Positions 14,401 to 26,411 of a DNA stretch of 64,000 nucleotides are shown one piece after another. The notes beneath the pieces were generated by a model, which was not told where the DNA came from, did not search any database, and saw nothing but the letters and a program-made list of their open reading frames with translations. The stretch is from Paramecium tetraurelia (lineage: Eukaryota > Ciliophora > Oligohymenophorea > Peniculida > Parameciidae), in contig NW_001799019.1 of assembly GCF_000165425.1 (NCBI RefSeq), positions 3,165-67,164 of the forward strand. Direction: 5' to 3'. The position numbers were made by a program, and so were the translations under genes. Position 1 is the stretch's first letter. Every line of letters starts with the position of its first letter.

Positions 14401-17400
14401 TGATAGATTCTAAAATGCCCTGAAGAAGGTTGAATCCTTCAATGAGAGAGAACTATTATTCAAACAGTAACCATCAGTCTATGAAGACTTGAATTAGTTG
14501 ATTAAGGATTTCACTATTTACTACAATTTGTGGACGAATGCCATAGAATTCGAGTATGACAGGAGTGATTGGTGCACTGGGTCATTCTTAAAACTTAATT
14601 TCGCTGAAATTGATAATAAAGTAAGAACCAACCAAAGAAATGCCAATATTCTAATAAAGGCTTTCTCAGATGCACAAGATGACGTGGCTGTGGATGTGGC
14701 ACGTAAATTGAAAGGTTAAATCGATGAGTTTAAAGAGAAATTGTGGTTGATTGAATTATTGACTACGGAGGCAATGAAGACTAAACTGAATTTGTGGAAA
14801 GACATTTGGAAGGTTGCAGGGATTGTTGATTAGGAAACAAATGATGATTTGTCATTGGATGCTTTGGTTTCTCACGGCTTAATGAATTTTAGAAACGATA
14901 TAGAAGAAGTATCAAGGAAGGCTGAAAAGTAATGGCAAATAGAAAAAAATCTGAATTTAATTTAAGAGAAGCTAAAAGATCAGAAAGTTGAAATGATTCC
15001 ATACAAAAAGACAGGAACTTTTGTATTGAAATCATTAGAAGAAGTAGTTTAATGTTTTGATGATTAATTCAACATTCTATTGATGTTAAAGGCATAGCCG
15101 TAGATCAAAGCTGTATTACATAAAGCATAAGCCTTGGAACAAAAGATAGTTTTAATTTAGGATTCACTTGATGGTTGGATAAAGTGTTAAAGGGGATGGA
15201 TGTACTTGGAACCTATTTTTACATCAGATGATATCAAGAAGAAAATGCCATTAGAAACTTAAAAATTCTTGAAGGTGGATGCTCATTGGAAATTAGTAAT
15301 GGAATAATTTAGCAAAGAGCCCAATCTTTGGGATGGAATAGAAAGTGAGAAGATGAAGAATGAATTCGATTAAGATAATAAAGCGTTGGATTAGATTTAG
15401 AAATCTTTAAGTGAGTATTTGGAGACAAAGCGTAACTCATTTCCAAGATTTTATTTCTTATCAGATGAGGAACTATTGGAAATCTTGGCATAAACCAAGG
15501 ATCCAGAAACAGTGTAAAAGCATATTAATAAATGTTTCGAAGCCATCAATTTATTAGAATTTATAAATGGATAGGAAGTGGTGGCTATGATTTCAGCGGA
15601 AAAAGAAAAAGTGCAATTTTCAAAAGGAATTAATGTTAATGATGGGGAAAAGAAAGGGAATGTGGAAAAGTGGTTAAGTGAGATTGAGTCTGTTATGATA
15701 GATACTTTGAAGAAGATAATGAAAGCCTCACATTTGGACAACGGATACAAAGAGAGTTGTTTGGGTAAGGAAATGGCCTGCTTAAATTGTCTTGGCAGTA
15801 AATATGATTAGATGGACTAGAGGTAGTGAGACAGCTATAAATGATAAAGAGAATCAATAAGGAGGATTGTCAGGATTTTTATAAAATATTGATTAATGAA
15901 CTAAGAGATATTGTAGATTTAGTTAGATAAGATCTATCACCTTTAGAGAGGTTAACATTGGGTGCACTTGTAGTGTTAGATGTGCACGCTAGAGATGTGA
16001 TTAGATAATTAGTAAAAATTGGTTGCAATGATATTAATAATTTCTAATGGATGGCATAATTAAGATATTATTGGACTGAATAAGTAATGAAATGCAACGT
16101 AAAAATGATAAACGCTGATTTACTATATGGATATGAATATTTGGGTAATAGCATGAGATTGGTTATTACCCCTTTGACTGACAGATGTTATCGTACTTTA
16201 ATGGGAGCATTCCATTTATAATATGGAGGAGCACCAGAAGGACCAGCAGGAACAGGAAAAACTGAAACTGTAAAAGATTTGGCTAAGGCATTGGCAGTCT
16301 AATGTGTTGTATTTAATTGTTCTGATGGTTTGAACTATTTGGCTATGAGTAAATTCTTTAAAGGGTTGGCAAGTTCAGGAGCTCTGGTGTTGTTTCGATG
16401 AATTCAATCGTATTGATTTAGAAGTGCTCTCAGTTATCGCTTAATAGGTGCTCACAATTTAGGACGCTATTAGATAGAAAAGACCAGAATTTGAGTTTGA
16501 AGGCACTATAATTAAATTGATTCCATCTTGTGCTATCAACATTACAATGAATCCTGGGTATGCGGGTAGATCTGATTTACCAGATAACTTAAAGGCCCTA
16601 TTCAGACCATGCGCTATGATGGTTCCAGATTATGCGTTGATTTCAGAAATCTATTTAGCCTCTGTAGGATTTCAAGATGCAAATAATCTAGCACGTAAAA
16701 TTGTCGCTTCTCTAAGATTATCATCTGAATAACTGTCATCATAGGATCATTATGATTTTGGTATGAGAGCTTTAAAAGCTATCTTAACAGCTGCAGGTAA
16801 TCTAAAAAGAGTCATGAACGACATTGAAGATATCATTTGTTTAAGAGCACTCATGGATGTAAATATTCCAAAATTCACAATAAATGATGTGCCCCTATTC
16901 AATTCAATTACATCAGATCTATTTCCTGGAATAAAGTTACCTGAATAGGATTATGGAGCACTAGAAACAGCACTCAAAAATACAGCTTAGGAGATCAATA
17001 TTCAAGCAGAAAAGGGATTCATTGAAAAGTGCATTCAATTGTTTGATACTATAAATGTTCGACATGGTTTGATGATTGTAGGATAGGCATTTGCAGGTAA
17101 ATCAAAAGTGTTGGAATGTTTGGCTAAGGCTATGTCATCATTAAATAAAGTGTAGCCATTTGTGAATGTTGCTGTTCTCAAATTGAATCCAAAATCCATC
17201 ACTTCAGATCAATTGTATGGTAAATTGGATCCAGACACCAAATCATGGACTGATGGAGTCATTGCCATTATTATGAGGTAGTGTGCATAAGATGCTGAGG
17301 TGGAAGAAAGGAAGTGGGTTGTATTTGATGGACCTGTCGATGCAGTTTGGATTGAAAATATGAACACCGTTTTGGACGATAATAAGAAATTATGTTTGAC

Positions 17401-20400
17401 TTCTGGTGAAATCATTAAGATGACAAATTGGATGACCATGATGTTTGAAGTTGAAGATCTTGCTGTTGCATCCCCTGCCACTGTAAGTAGATGTGGTATG
17501 GTCTTTTTAGAGACTCAATAAATTGGATGGTATGCATTAGTCAAATCATTTATCCAAACAATCCCTGAAAAATACATAGAACATCACTTTTTGGATGATC
17601 TATTAAGAGTCATTATTGATTGTAGTTAGGAGTGGTTAAGGAAGCATGGCAAATTCCCAATTTACAAGAGTGAAATGACTTTAGTTAAAAACATGTTACT
17701 TATACTTCAAACCTATCTACAAGAATGGACAGATATGGACGAAAAGGCTCAATAAAAATAAATCAATCATAATGAAATCAAGGATGTAGTCTCTAAGGCC
17801 ATTCTATTTTCTTGTGTTTGGAGTTTCGGTGCAGCCATAGATGAAGTGTGCAGAAAATAATTTAACTAATTCTTGATTAAGTTGATTTCGGCTGAAGATG
17901 TACATGAGACTTTCAATCTGTAATTGCAATACAAGTTTTAACCCATCACAATCAATGCTAAATTACCTGATAAAGCTAATCTATTTGATATGGTCTATGA
18001 TAGAACTAAAAATAGCTTCATAAGTTGGACTTAAACACAACCTCCATTCGTCATTTAAAAAGGATGTGATTATCATGATTTACTTATTCCCACAAGTGAT
18101 TCTATTAGAAATAATTATTTCTTGCATTTATGTGTCAGAAACAAGATTCATCTATTAGTAACTGGACCAACAGGTACTGGTAAGACATCAAACATTGTAA
18201 GTGAAATAAATAAAAACTATTTTAATAATGAATACACTAACTTGATAACTGCTTTTTCAGGTTAAACCTTAGTAAATTAGGTTTAAAAAACTATTGAAGC
18301 TAAGGTGAATTCAAGGAGAAGAAAAGGGTATTTCGGACCTGAGGAGGGCAAGAAGTATATTGTTATATTTATTGATGATCTGAATATGCCAGCCAAAGAG
18401 AAGTATGGTGCATAGCCTCCAATAGAATTGTTAAGATAGTGGATGGATACTGGTGGTTGGTATGATTTAGAAACTAAGGAACCTAAATTCCTCTAAGGGA
18501 TTACCTTTATTGCTAGTATGTTACCGCCAACAGGAGGCAGAAATGTTGTTAGTATGAGATATTTAAGACACTATGTTCTCTTGTATGTTGAACCTTTCGA
18601 AGGAGATTCATTGTAAAGAATATTTTAAAATGTGTTGGAATGGTATTATGCTCGCTAGACAACTCCATTTATGAAATCAATTACAAATATGAGGGACTCA
18701 ACAGTCAATGCCACTCTTGACATTTATTAATTAATACAAACCTGTAAGGAGCTCTTGCCAACTCCAGCTAAATCGCATTATATCTACAATCTTAGAGATA
18801 TTAGCAAGGTGTTCTAAGGAATTTCAAAAGGGATTGTGAAATCCTTTAGGGATGAAAATGATTTCATAAAATTATGGGCACACGAATGCCAACGAGTCTT
18901 CTAGGATAGATTGATTAATGAAGATGACTAAGGAACCTTTGATAAGATCCTAAAGGAAACTATTCTGAAACATTTCAAAAGAGATTGGAAACAATTGGTG
19001 CAAATAGAACCACTCCTATGGGCTTCCTTTGTACCCACCCTCTATCCTGATGATGATAGAACAAAGAGACCCATGACTGATATCTATTGTGAATTGACGG
19101 ATCGAGAAACTCTTAAGAAAGTATGTCAAGAACAATTAAATGAATACAATTCATAGTACACAAGTAATCGAATGGAATTAGTGTTATTTATGAATGCAAT
19201 CTAACATGTGCTTAAGATAGTGCGTGTGGTTAATACAACATTTGGTCATGCTTTGTTGGTTGGTGTAGGAGGTTCTGGAAGGAAGAGTTTGGCTTAATTG
19301 GCCTCCTTCATTGCATTCCAAAATGAAACTTTGTAAGTGGACTCAAGAAATTGGATCGAAGAATTGTAGAAGGTGATGAAGATGGGAGGAATAGATCAAA
19401 AAGAAATAGTGTTCATGTATTCAGACACTTAGATTATTAAGGAATCTATGGTTGAGGACATTTGCAATATCTTGAACAATGGTGAAGTGCCCAATTTATT
19501 TCCTACTGAGGAGAAGAGCAAAATCATAGAAGAAATGAGTAGTTACACATCTGGAACTCCAAATGAGAAATATGGTTATTTTGTAAAATAATGCAAGAAG
19601 AATTTGCATCTCGTTATTTGCATGTCTCCTGTGGGAGAAGCATTTAGAAGAAGATTACGTACTTTTCCTGCTTTGGTTAACTGTACAACAATCGATTGGT
19701 TTTTGCCATGGCCTGAAGAGGCACTTAGATCAACTGCGAATGCTGTATTTACAAGGGACATGAATATCAATGACAATAAATTGAGACAAGGTTTGGTGGA
19801 TATAGCAGTCGATATGCAAATGAGAGTATCTGATCTAACCAAAAGATATTACAATGAATTAAGAAGATATTATTATGTAACACCAACATCGTATTTGGAA
19901 TTGCTTAACACATTCAAGAGACTCAAATCAGATAGAGATCAAAATATGTCCAAAATGATATCTCGATATGAGGCAGGCGTAGATAAGATTATCATTACAG
20001 AAAGTGAGGTAAGCAAAATGTAAAAAGGAGTTGGAAGATTTGTAACCAAAATTGGAGTAGGCTACTAAGGACAACAGTGTGATGTTGATAAATTTGTAAA
20101 AGAAATAGAAAGAAGCTGATGCAAGGAAGTAGGTTTGTCAATAAGAAGAGAAGGATTGTAATGTACAAAGAGATGGGGCAAATGCTTTAAGAAATGATTG
20201 CTAAAATGATCTAGACAAAGTGTTGCCCATCTTGGCTTAAGCTGCTGAAGCTTTGGAAAAGATTGATAAAAATGATATGGTTTAATTGAAATCATTCCCT
20301 AAGCCTCCTCCCTCAGCTGCCATTGTCATGGAAGGGTTATGTTACATCTTCCAAGAGGACCAAAATGTACCTTGGAAACCAAAGGAACCAGGCTCTATGG

Positions 20401-23400
20401 AGAAGGTCTAAGACTTTTGGGAGTACTCAAAAAAGAATCTGTTGAATGATAAGTTGATCAAGAGAATTAAGGATTTCAGAGATGATTCTATCAGATAAAT
20501 TCCATAAGTGAAAATCAATAAATTAAAAGCATTTTCTCAAAATCCATTGTTTTAGAAGGATAAGGTGTTTAATGCATCTGTTGCTGCAGGTAATCTCAGC
20601 TTATGGGTTCGTGCAGTCGTAGAGACATATGATGCCTTATTGGTTGTGGATCCCAAGAGACAGTAATTATTGGAGGCAGAAGCCAAATTAAAAGAAGCCG
20701 AAGAAACTCTAAGAGTAAAGCAAGAAGCACTATAGGAAGTGCTAGATATGTTGGCTAAATTAGAAGCAGATTATAATAAGGCAAAACAGGAGAAAGAAGA
20801 TTTGGAAGCCAAAGTTAACAAGTGCAAGGTCTAATTGAGTAGAGCTGAAAAATTAATCACTGAATTAGGTGGTGAGAAGGAGAGTTGGAAAAAGAAGGCT
20901 GCTGATTATAGAGTCGATTCTAAGACAATCGTTGGTGATTGTATCCTATCCTCAGGAATTGTGGCATACTTGGGAGCATTTCCAATTGCTTATAGAGATG
21001 ACACAATCAAAATATGGTAGACATTATTAGAAAAGTTAATTATTGAATTCGATCCAGAATATTCCTTATAGAAGATATTGTGCGATCCAATAACTATAGG
21101 ACAATGGACTAATGTTTAAAAGTTACCTAATGATTCATTCTCTATTGATAATGCTATTATTCTGAAAAATTCCACTAGATGGCCTTTGATGGTTGATCCT
21201 CAGACTTAGGCTAACACTTGGGTTAAGCATATGGAGGCCTAACAATTAGTTATTGTGAGACCCACATAGTCTTCAAATGTATTGTCAAAGACCTTGGAAA
21301 GTGCTTTGCAGTTTGGATAGAGTGTGCTGTTAGAAAATGTAGGTGAAGCCATTGATACTATTTTCGAATCGATTCTATAATAAAAGATTATAAAACAAGG
21401 TTCTGCCTACAAATTGAAATTTGGAGATAAAATGATTGACTATTCCAAAGACTTTAAGTTTTACATGACTACTAAATTGGCTAGACCTCATTATCCACCT
21501 GAAATTTGTGTGAAAGTTACTATGTTGAATTTCTAAGTCACTTAGGAGGGATTAGAGGATCAGATGTTAAATATTGTCGTTAAAATAGAAGAGCCAGCTA
21601 AGGATGAATAAAGGTAAAGGAATATCAAAGAATTCTTTGAAAATAAGAATAAACAAAAGATGACTGAAGACAATATTTTGTAATTATTGCAAGATTCTAA
21701 AGGCAATCTACTGGATGATGAAGTCTTGATTGATACGTTGTAGAGATCGAAAGCAGAATCAATCACAATATAGGATAAGTTGAAGAAGTAGGAGTAAGAT
21801 AGGGAATAATTTAATTAAATTCGTAACTTTTATAAAGAAGTTGCCAAGAGAGTAGCAAATTTGTATTTTGTTGTTTTGGATCTTTCATTGATTGAGCCTA
21901 CCTATTAATGGTCTTTGGAGTTCTATATCATCCTATTTGAGAGAGCAATTCGAGAGTCAATTTAAGGGAAGGAGAATAGAAGCAAAAATATCATAGATAA
22001 ATTTTAGATCTCTTTATATGAGAGTATTTGCAGATCCCTATTGGAGAAGGATAAATTGATTTATTCATTTTTGATGACTATGAAAGTGATGTAAAGTGAG
22101 GGTAAGATTACTCCACAAGAAATACGTTTCACCATGGTTGGAGGAACATACACAGATCCCACATACCCATAGCCATAACCAGAATGGATATCTAAAAGGA
22201 TGTGGTGTCTAGTAACAGAAGCTGCTGATACTTTACCATTTTTCAAAGGATTCCCTGAGTCTTTCTCTAACAATCTAGCCGATTGGTAAGAAATGTATGA
22301 TAGTAGTGAGCCACAAATGTAAAAATTACCAGAACCTTGGCATTCATAATTGAGTGCTTTTCAAAAACTAATTGTCTTGCGTATAATAAGACCTGATAAA
22401 TTTGCAAATGCAACTTAAAATCTGATCATAACAGAAATGGGCAAATAATTTATGGATCCTCCCCCATTCAACCTAGAACATGCCTATAAAGATGCAGATG
22501 CTTACACTCCTCTTATATTCATATTGTCTCCAGGTGCTGATCCTCGTTTGGAAATATCAACATTAGCTGATCGTCTAGGATTTAGATAGAATTTCATCAC
22601 TCTCTCCTTGGGATAAGGTTAAGGAGAAATAGCTACTAATGCGATAAAGGGAGCTGTTAAGGAAGGCAAATGGGTGTTATTGTAAAATTGTCATCTTGCC
22701 CCTTCATTTATGCCTGAATTAGAAAGAATACATGAATAAGAGATATGTGCAAAACCTGTACAGGAAGTTAATTCTGATTTTAGAATTTGGTTGACTTCGA
22801 TGCCCTCAAATGTATTTCCAGTGACTCTATTAATGAGAGGTATTAAAATGACATATGAGCCACCAAGAGGCTTAAAAAATAATATGTTGAGAAACTTCTC
22901 ATCAATAGACGCGAAGAGTTTTGAATTATGTAAGAAACCAGTAGAATGGAAAAAACTGTTTTTCGGTTTGAACTTCTTCCATGCAGTTTGTCTAGAGCGT
23001 CGTAAGTATGGACCTCTGGGATGGAATATTCCTTATGAATTCACTTCAGCAGATCTAGCCATATCTGTATCTTAGTTGAAAAACTTCCTTGACACTTTCG
23101 AGGATATTCCTTGGGAAGCTCTCAATTACATGGTCGCTGAAGCTAATTATGGAGGCAGAGTCACGGACCCAAAGGATAGAAGGTTAATTGCTATACTCTT
23201 GAAAATAGTTCTACACAACAGACGTGTTATAGATAGACAAACATAAATTAAGTCCGAAGTGGTACTTATTATGTGCCTCCAAATGGAGTATTAGAGGATT
23301 ACAAGGAATACATAAAGAATCTGCCTTTGAATGACTAGACTGAAGTGTTTGGACTCCATGATAATGCAGAGATATCATCAGCAATTATTGAAACTAATTT

Positions 23401-24377
23401 CATTACATCAACTATATTGTCCTTACTACCTAGATCAACAGGAGGTGCTGGTGCATCTGCAGAAGATCTAATCAAAGAGAAATGCAAACTAATCTTATCT
23501 AAATTGCCAAATCAATTTAATGTGGAGGAAGCAGCTCGGAAACACCCTGTACAATACAATCAGAGTATGAACACAGTTTTACAATAAGAGTTGATTAGGT
23601 TTAACAAATTATTGCAAGCTGTTAGATAGTCACTTATTGATTTAGGTAAGGCTATTGATGGTTTGGTTGTGATGAGTTCAGATCTGGAATAAGTCTTCAA
23701 CAAAGTGTTTGATAATTAAGTTCCAGATGTTTGGCATAAGGTGGCTTATCCATCTCTCAAACCACTGGGTTCTTGGATTAATGACTTTATTGATAGATTG
23801 CATTTCATGTAATTGTGGATTGACAATGGGGCACCACCCACCTTCTGGGTATCTGGATTCTTTTTCACTCAATCATTTTTGACTGGCACACTCCAGAACT
23901 TTGCTCGAAAAGTAATTTAATTATAATACTCAATTTTAGTACCAAATTCCTATTGATACCCTCTCATTTGAATTCATTGTGATCCCTCCTTCTTCTTAAG
24001 AATATGATCTTTCCAAACCTCCTGATGATGGTTGTTATGTCTATGGTCTCTTCCTTGATGGTGCTCGATGGGATGAGGAAAATAGATGTCTCAATGAAAG
24101 CTTACCTAAAATACTGTAATATAGGGTGCCCTACTTGTGGCTATTGCCAAGCGAAGAGAAGAAGGATTGGGAGGCTGACTTATCTGTAATGGCTATAATA
24201 TTAAACTAGGTTTATGAATGTCCAGTATATAAGACATCGAGAAGAGCTGGAACACTGTCCACAACAGGTCATTCCACTAACTTTGTTATTTCTATATATT
24301 TACCTATATCTCCTGATCATCATCCCTACCATTGGGTCAAAAGAGGAGTGGCCATGCTATGCTAAACTGATGACTGA
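11407..24377 (+). CDS. Axonemal inner-arm-type dynein heavy chain (several single-base insertions)
   Basis: About 4,280 residues, the size of single-headed axonemal heavy chains. Order: N-terminal tail; linker; AAA1 P-loop GPAGTGKT at 16240-16263 with [13 protein letters not shown]2 GQAFAGKS at 17081-17104; AAA3 GPTGTGKT at 18164-18187; AAA4 GVGGSGRKS from 19262; coiled-coil stalk about 19950-20900; AAA5/6; and a C-terminal region with [13 protein letters not shown] and [11 protein letters not shown]. It should be an ATP-driven motor of the ciliary inner arm (closest in feel to DNAH3/7/12). Mini-introns: 11435-11459, 11569-11594, 11686-11709, 11948-11972, 23912-23939. Six single-base insertions interrupt otherwise conserved blocks, near 15740, 15820, 16384, 20025, 23208 and 23257. 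The one near 20025 could instead be a 19-nt intron ending AAG. The start ATG is supported by the phase of the first intron. Confidence 0.93.
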
Positions 24378-24429
24378 TTCATTATTGTATAGTGTTTGGG
24401 ATTAATATATATTTAATTACTTATTTTTA

Positions 24430-24972
24430 TCAAATATAAATTTTGGTGGCTTTGCGTCTTAATATTCTGGGCTCAAATGAGACTTTCTTTTACGTTATCG
24501 CCTACTTTAGTCTATAAAGCGAATGATTGGATTTCGACTTGGATTTAGATTTTGATCTATTAGTTTTTAGAATCCCCTTTAATGTTTGAGTTTCCGATTC
24601 ACTCGAATTGAATTTCTAAATTACTGAACATTTTCTTTGTAACTCTACTTAAAATTAAATTTGAGTTACAATCTCATTTAGTCTTTGAATCGCCTCATTC
24701 ACAGCTATTTTTTATTATACCTACTCATTTAGAATTGTTGTATCATCATTTTTTACTTTATCTTCGCTGACCTCTTTGTCAACATCAAAATCTTCAAGAA
24801 TGCCTTCCAATTACGTTAATTCTTGAGCATCCTCAGTTAGTTCAGAATGAATTAATGGTTTTTCCAAGGCATTTTACCTGTCAGGAGCGAACTTTTAGAT
24901 TTTTTTAATTATAGGGTATTGAAGATCTTCTTAAGGTTTAGATGATGATTGATTTATACAGATCGATCCCAT
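24430..24972 (-). CDS. Small acidic/basic protein with MGSIC N-terminus
   Basis: 180 aa, no intron. It begins MGSICINQ, which fits the N-myristoylation rule (Gly2, Ser at position 3, small residues) with Cys5 as a possible palmitoylation site. The middle is acidic and partly helical (ILEDFDVDKEV, NEAIQRLNEIV). The C-terminus is basic with an SKS repeat followed by KKVSFEPR, which resembles the RVxF docking motif for protein phosphatase 1. I recognise no family. It lies 53 nt from the dynein stop, tail to tail, so 3' ends of both transcripts are very close. Function unknown; membrane-tethered regulator is an inference. Confidence 0.6.
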
Positions 24973-25022
24973 ATAAATGAACACTTTATTAAATATTTAT
25001 ATGAAACAAACAAATAAATAAG

Positions 25023-26381
25023 TCATTCTTATTCAATTTAATTAGGAGGAACAGTAAAATATTTAATCTTTCCCTAGTTCCAATCCTGTAACACAATTCT
25101 AGCTGCACATTCCAAATCTGGAATGCCCCCTTTCTACAACTTTCCTCTAGCCAAAGCTACTTAACACAAAAACTCATTCACATTATTGAATGTTTGAATT
25201 TTATACAGTAAGAGCAACTCATTTTTAGAAACCTTCTTCAAGATCTCTCCAATTGGTTCTCTTGGATCCTCAATTTATTCAATCTTTGAATATTACAAAT
25301 AGATGATACTTTTATGATATTCCTTAATAAAGTGCTCTCCTTGTTCTCAGAATCAAAAACCACTCCTGGACAATCAATAATCTTCACCTAACTGTCAATT
25401 ACAACCTCTTAGAGACCCTTCGTGAATCCTGGAGTAGAAGAAACTGCACAAGCCTTACTTCTCTTGAGACTGTTAATGACTGAACTCTTTCCAACATTGG
25501 GATATCCAATAACACCAACAGTCACACTACTTTTAACTCCGTCATTTTTTGAATAATTTTTTATTAATTCCAATAACTTGTCAGCTCCTATAGCTTTAGA
25601 AGATGAGGTCAAATCATCAGCCAAATCCTGTCTTTAAGATAAGGTTTTCTTGTAAATGGAGGCTGAAGACAAATTAGATTATTATTATTAGGTATTGGCT
25701 TTGAAGAGAACAGTTGCAAATTCTCTTCTCAAATGAGCCAACCATGCATCTGCATTACCTGGAGGAACTAAATCGATTTTGTTCAACACCAAAATTATCT
25801 TTTTATCTCCTGGCATACCAAGGATTTCTCTCTCCAAATGCTTGCATCTACATGCCAATGGATCTCTGGCATCCAAGATTATTAACAATATATCAGCAGC
25901 CTTAATTTAAAATGATTAAATTACTTCTGCCACTTTTTTCACTTAGGTAATATATTTCTTATGCTCCTTAGTTAGTTGAGTCAAATTCTCTTATTTGATT
26001 TATTCTTCTTCAACAACCACTTGAGCCTTTGTCTCATATAGATTTGATTTGACTTCAGCCAAATTAAGATCGAGTTCCTCTTTTTATTATAATTTTTATA
26101 TTTTTTTCTCCTGCTCCTCTTAATCCTTCTTCCTTTTTAAGGTTTCAATAACATTCTTCTTAAATGTGATACATATTGGGGATCCCTATTTCTTTGGACG
26201 AAGCTATGATGCTATTAAGATTGAAAATACTTTTCTTTATTTATCCCAAGGCACTCATCTTTCTGGCTTCCTTTTTGAGCTTTTTGTGATGCTATTTAAC
26301 CTTCTTCTCTATTTTGTATTTCTTATTCAACGCCAATCTCTTACTTGTACGACCCTTAGGTTTGTTTGTAAACTTAGCCAT
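25023..26381 (-). CDS. Circularly permuted nucleolar GTPase, nucleostemin/GNL3 type
   Basis: About 440 aa. The GTPase motifs are in permuted order: G5-like DARDPLACR, G4 NKIDLVP, then G1 GYPNVGKSSVINSL and G3 DCPGV. This is diagnostic of the MMR1/HSR1 (YlqF/YRG) class. The basic N-terminus (SKRLALNKKYKIEKKVKQHH) matches the GNL3 N-terminal domain, which pairs with a role in nucleolar 60S ribosome assembly. An intron at 25284-25309 (26 nt, ending AAG) restores frame after the G3 motif. Near the N-terminal third the frame again shifts by one. This can be read either as a 19-nt GTA...TAG intron or as one extra base; the latter keeps a GIPN ... FKK pattern typical of the family. Start is the first ATG. 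Confidence 0.85.
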
Positions 26382-26411
26382 TTATTAAAAATATTTTAAT
26401 TTTATAATATC

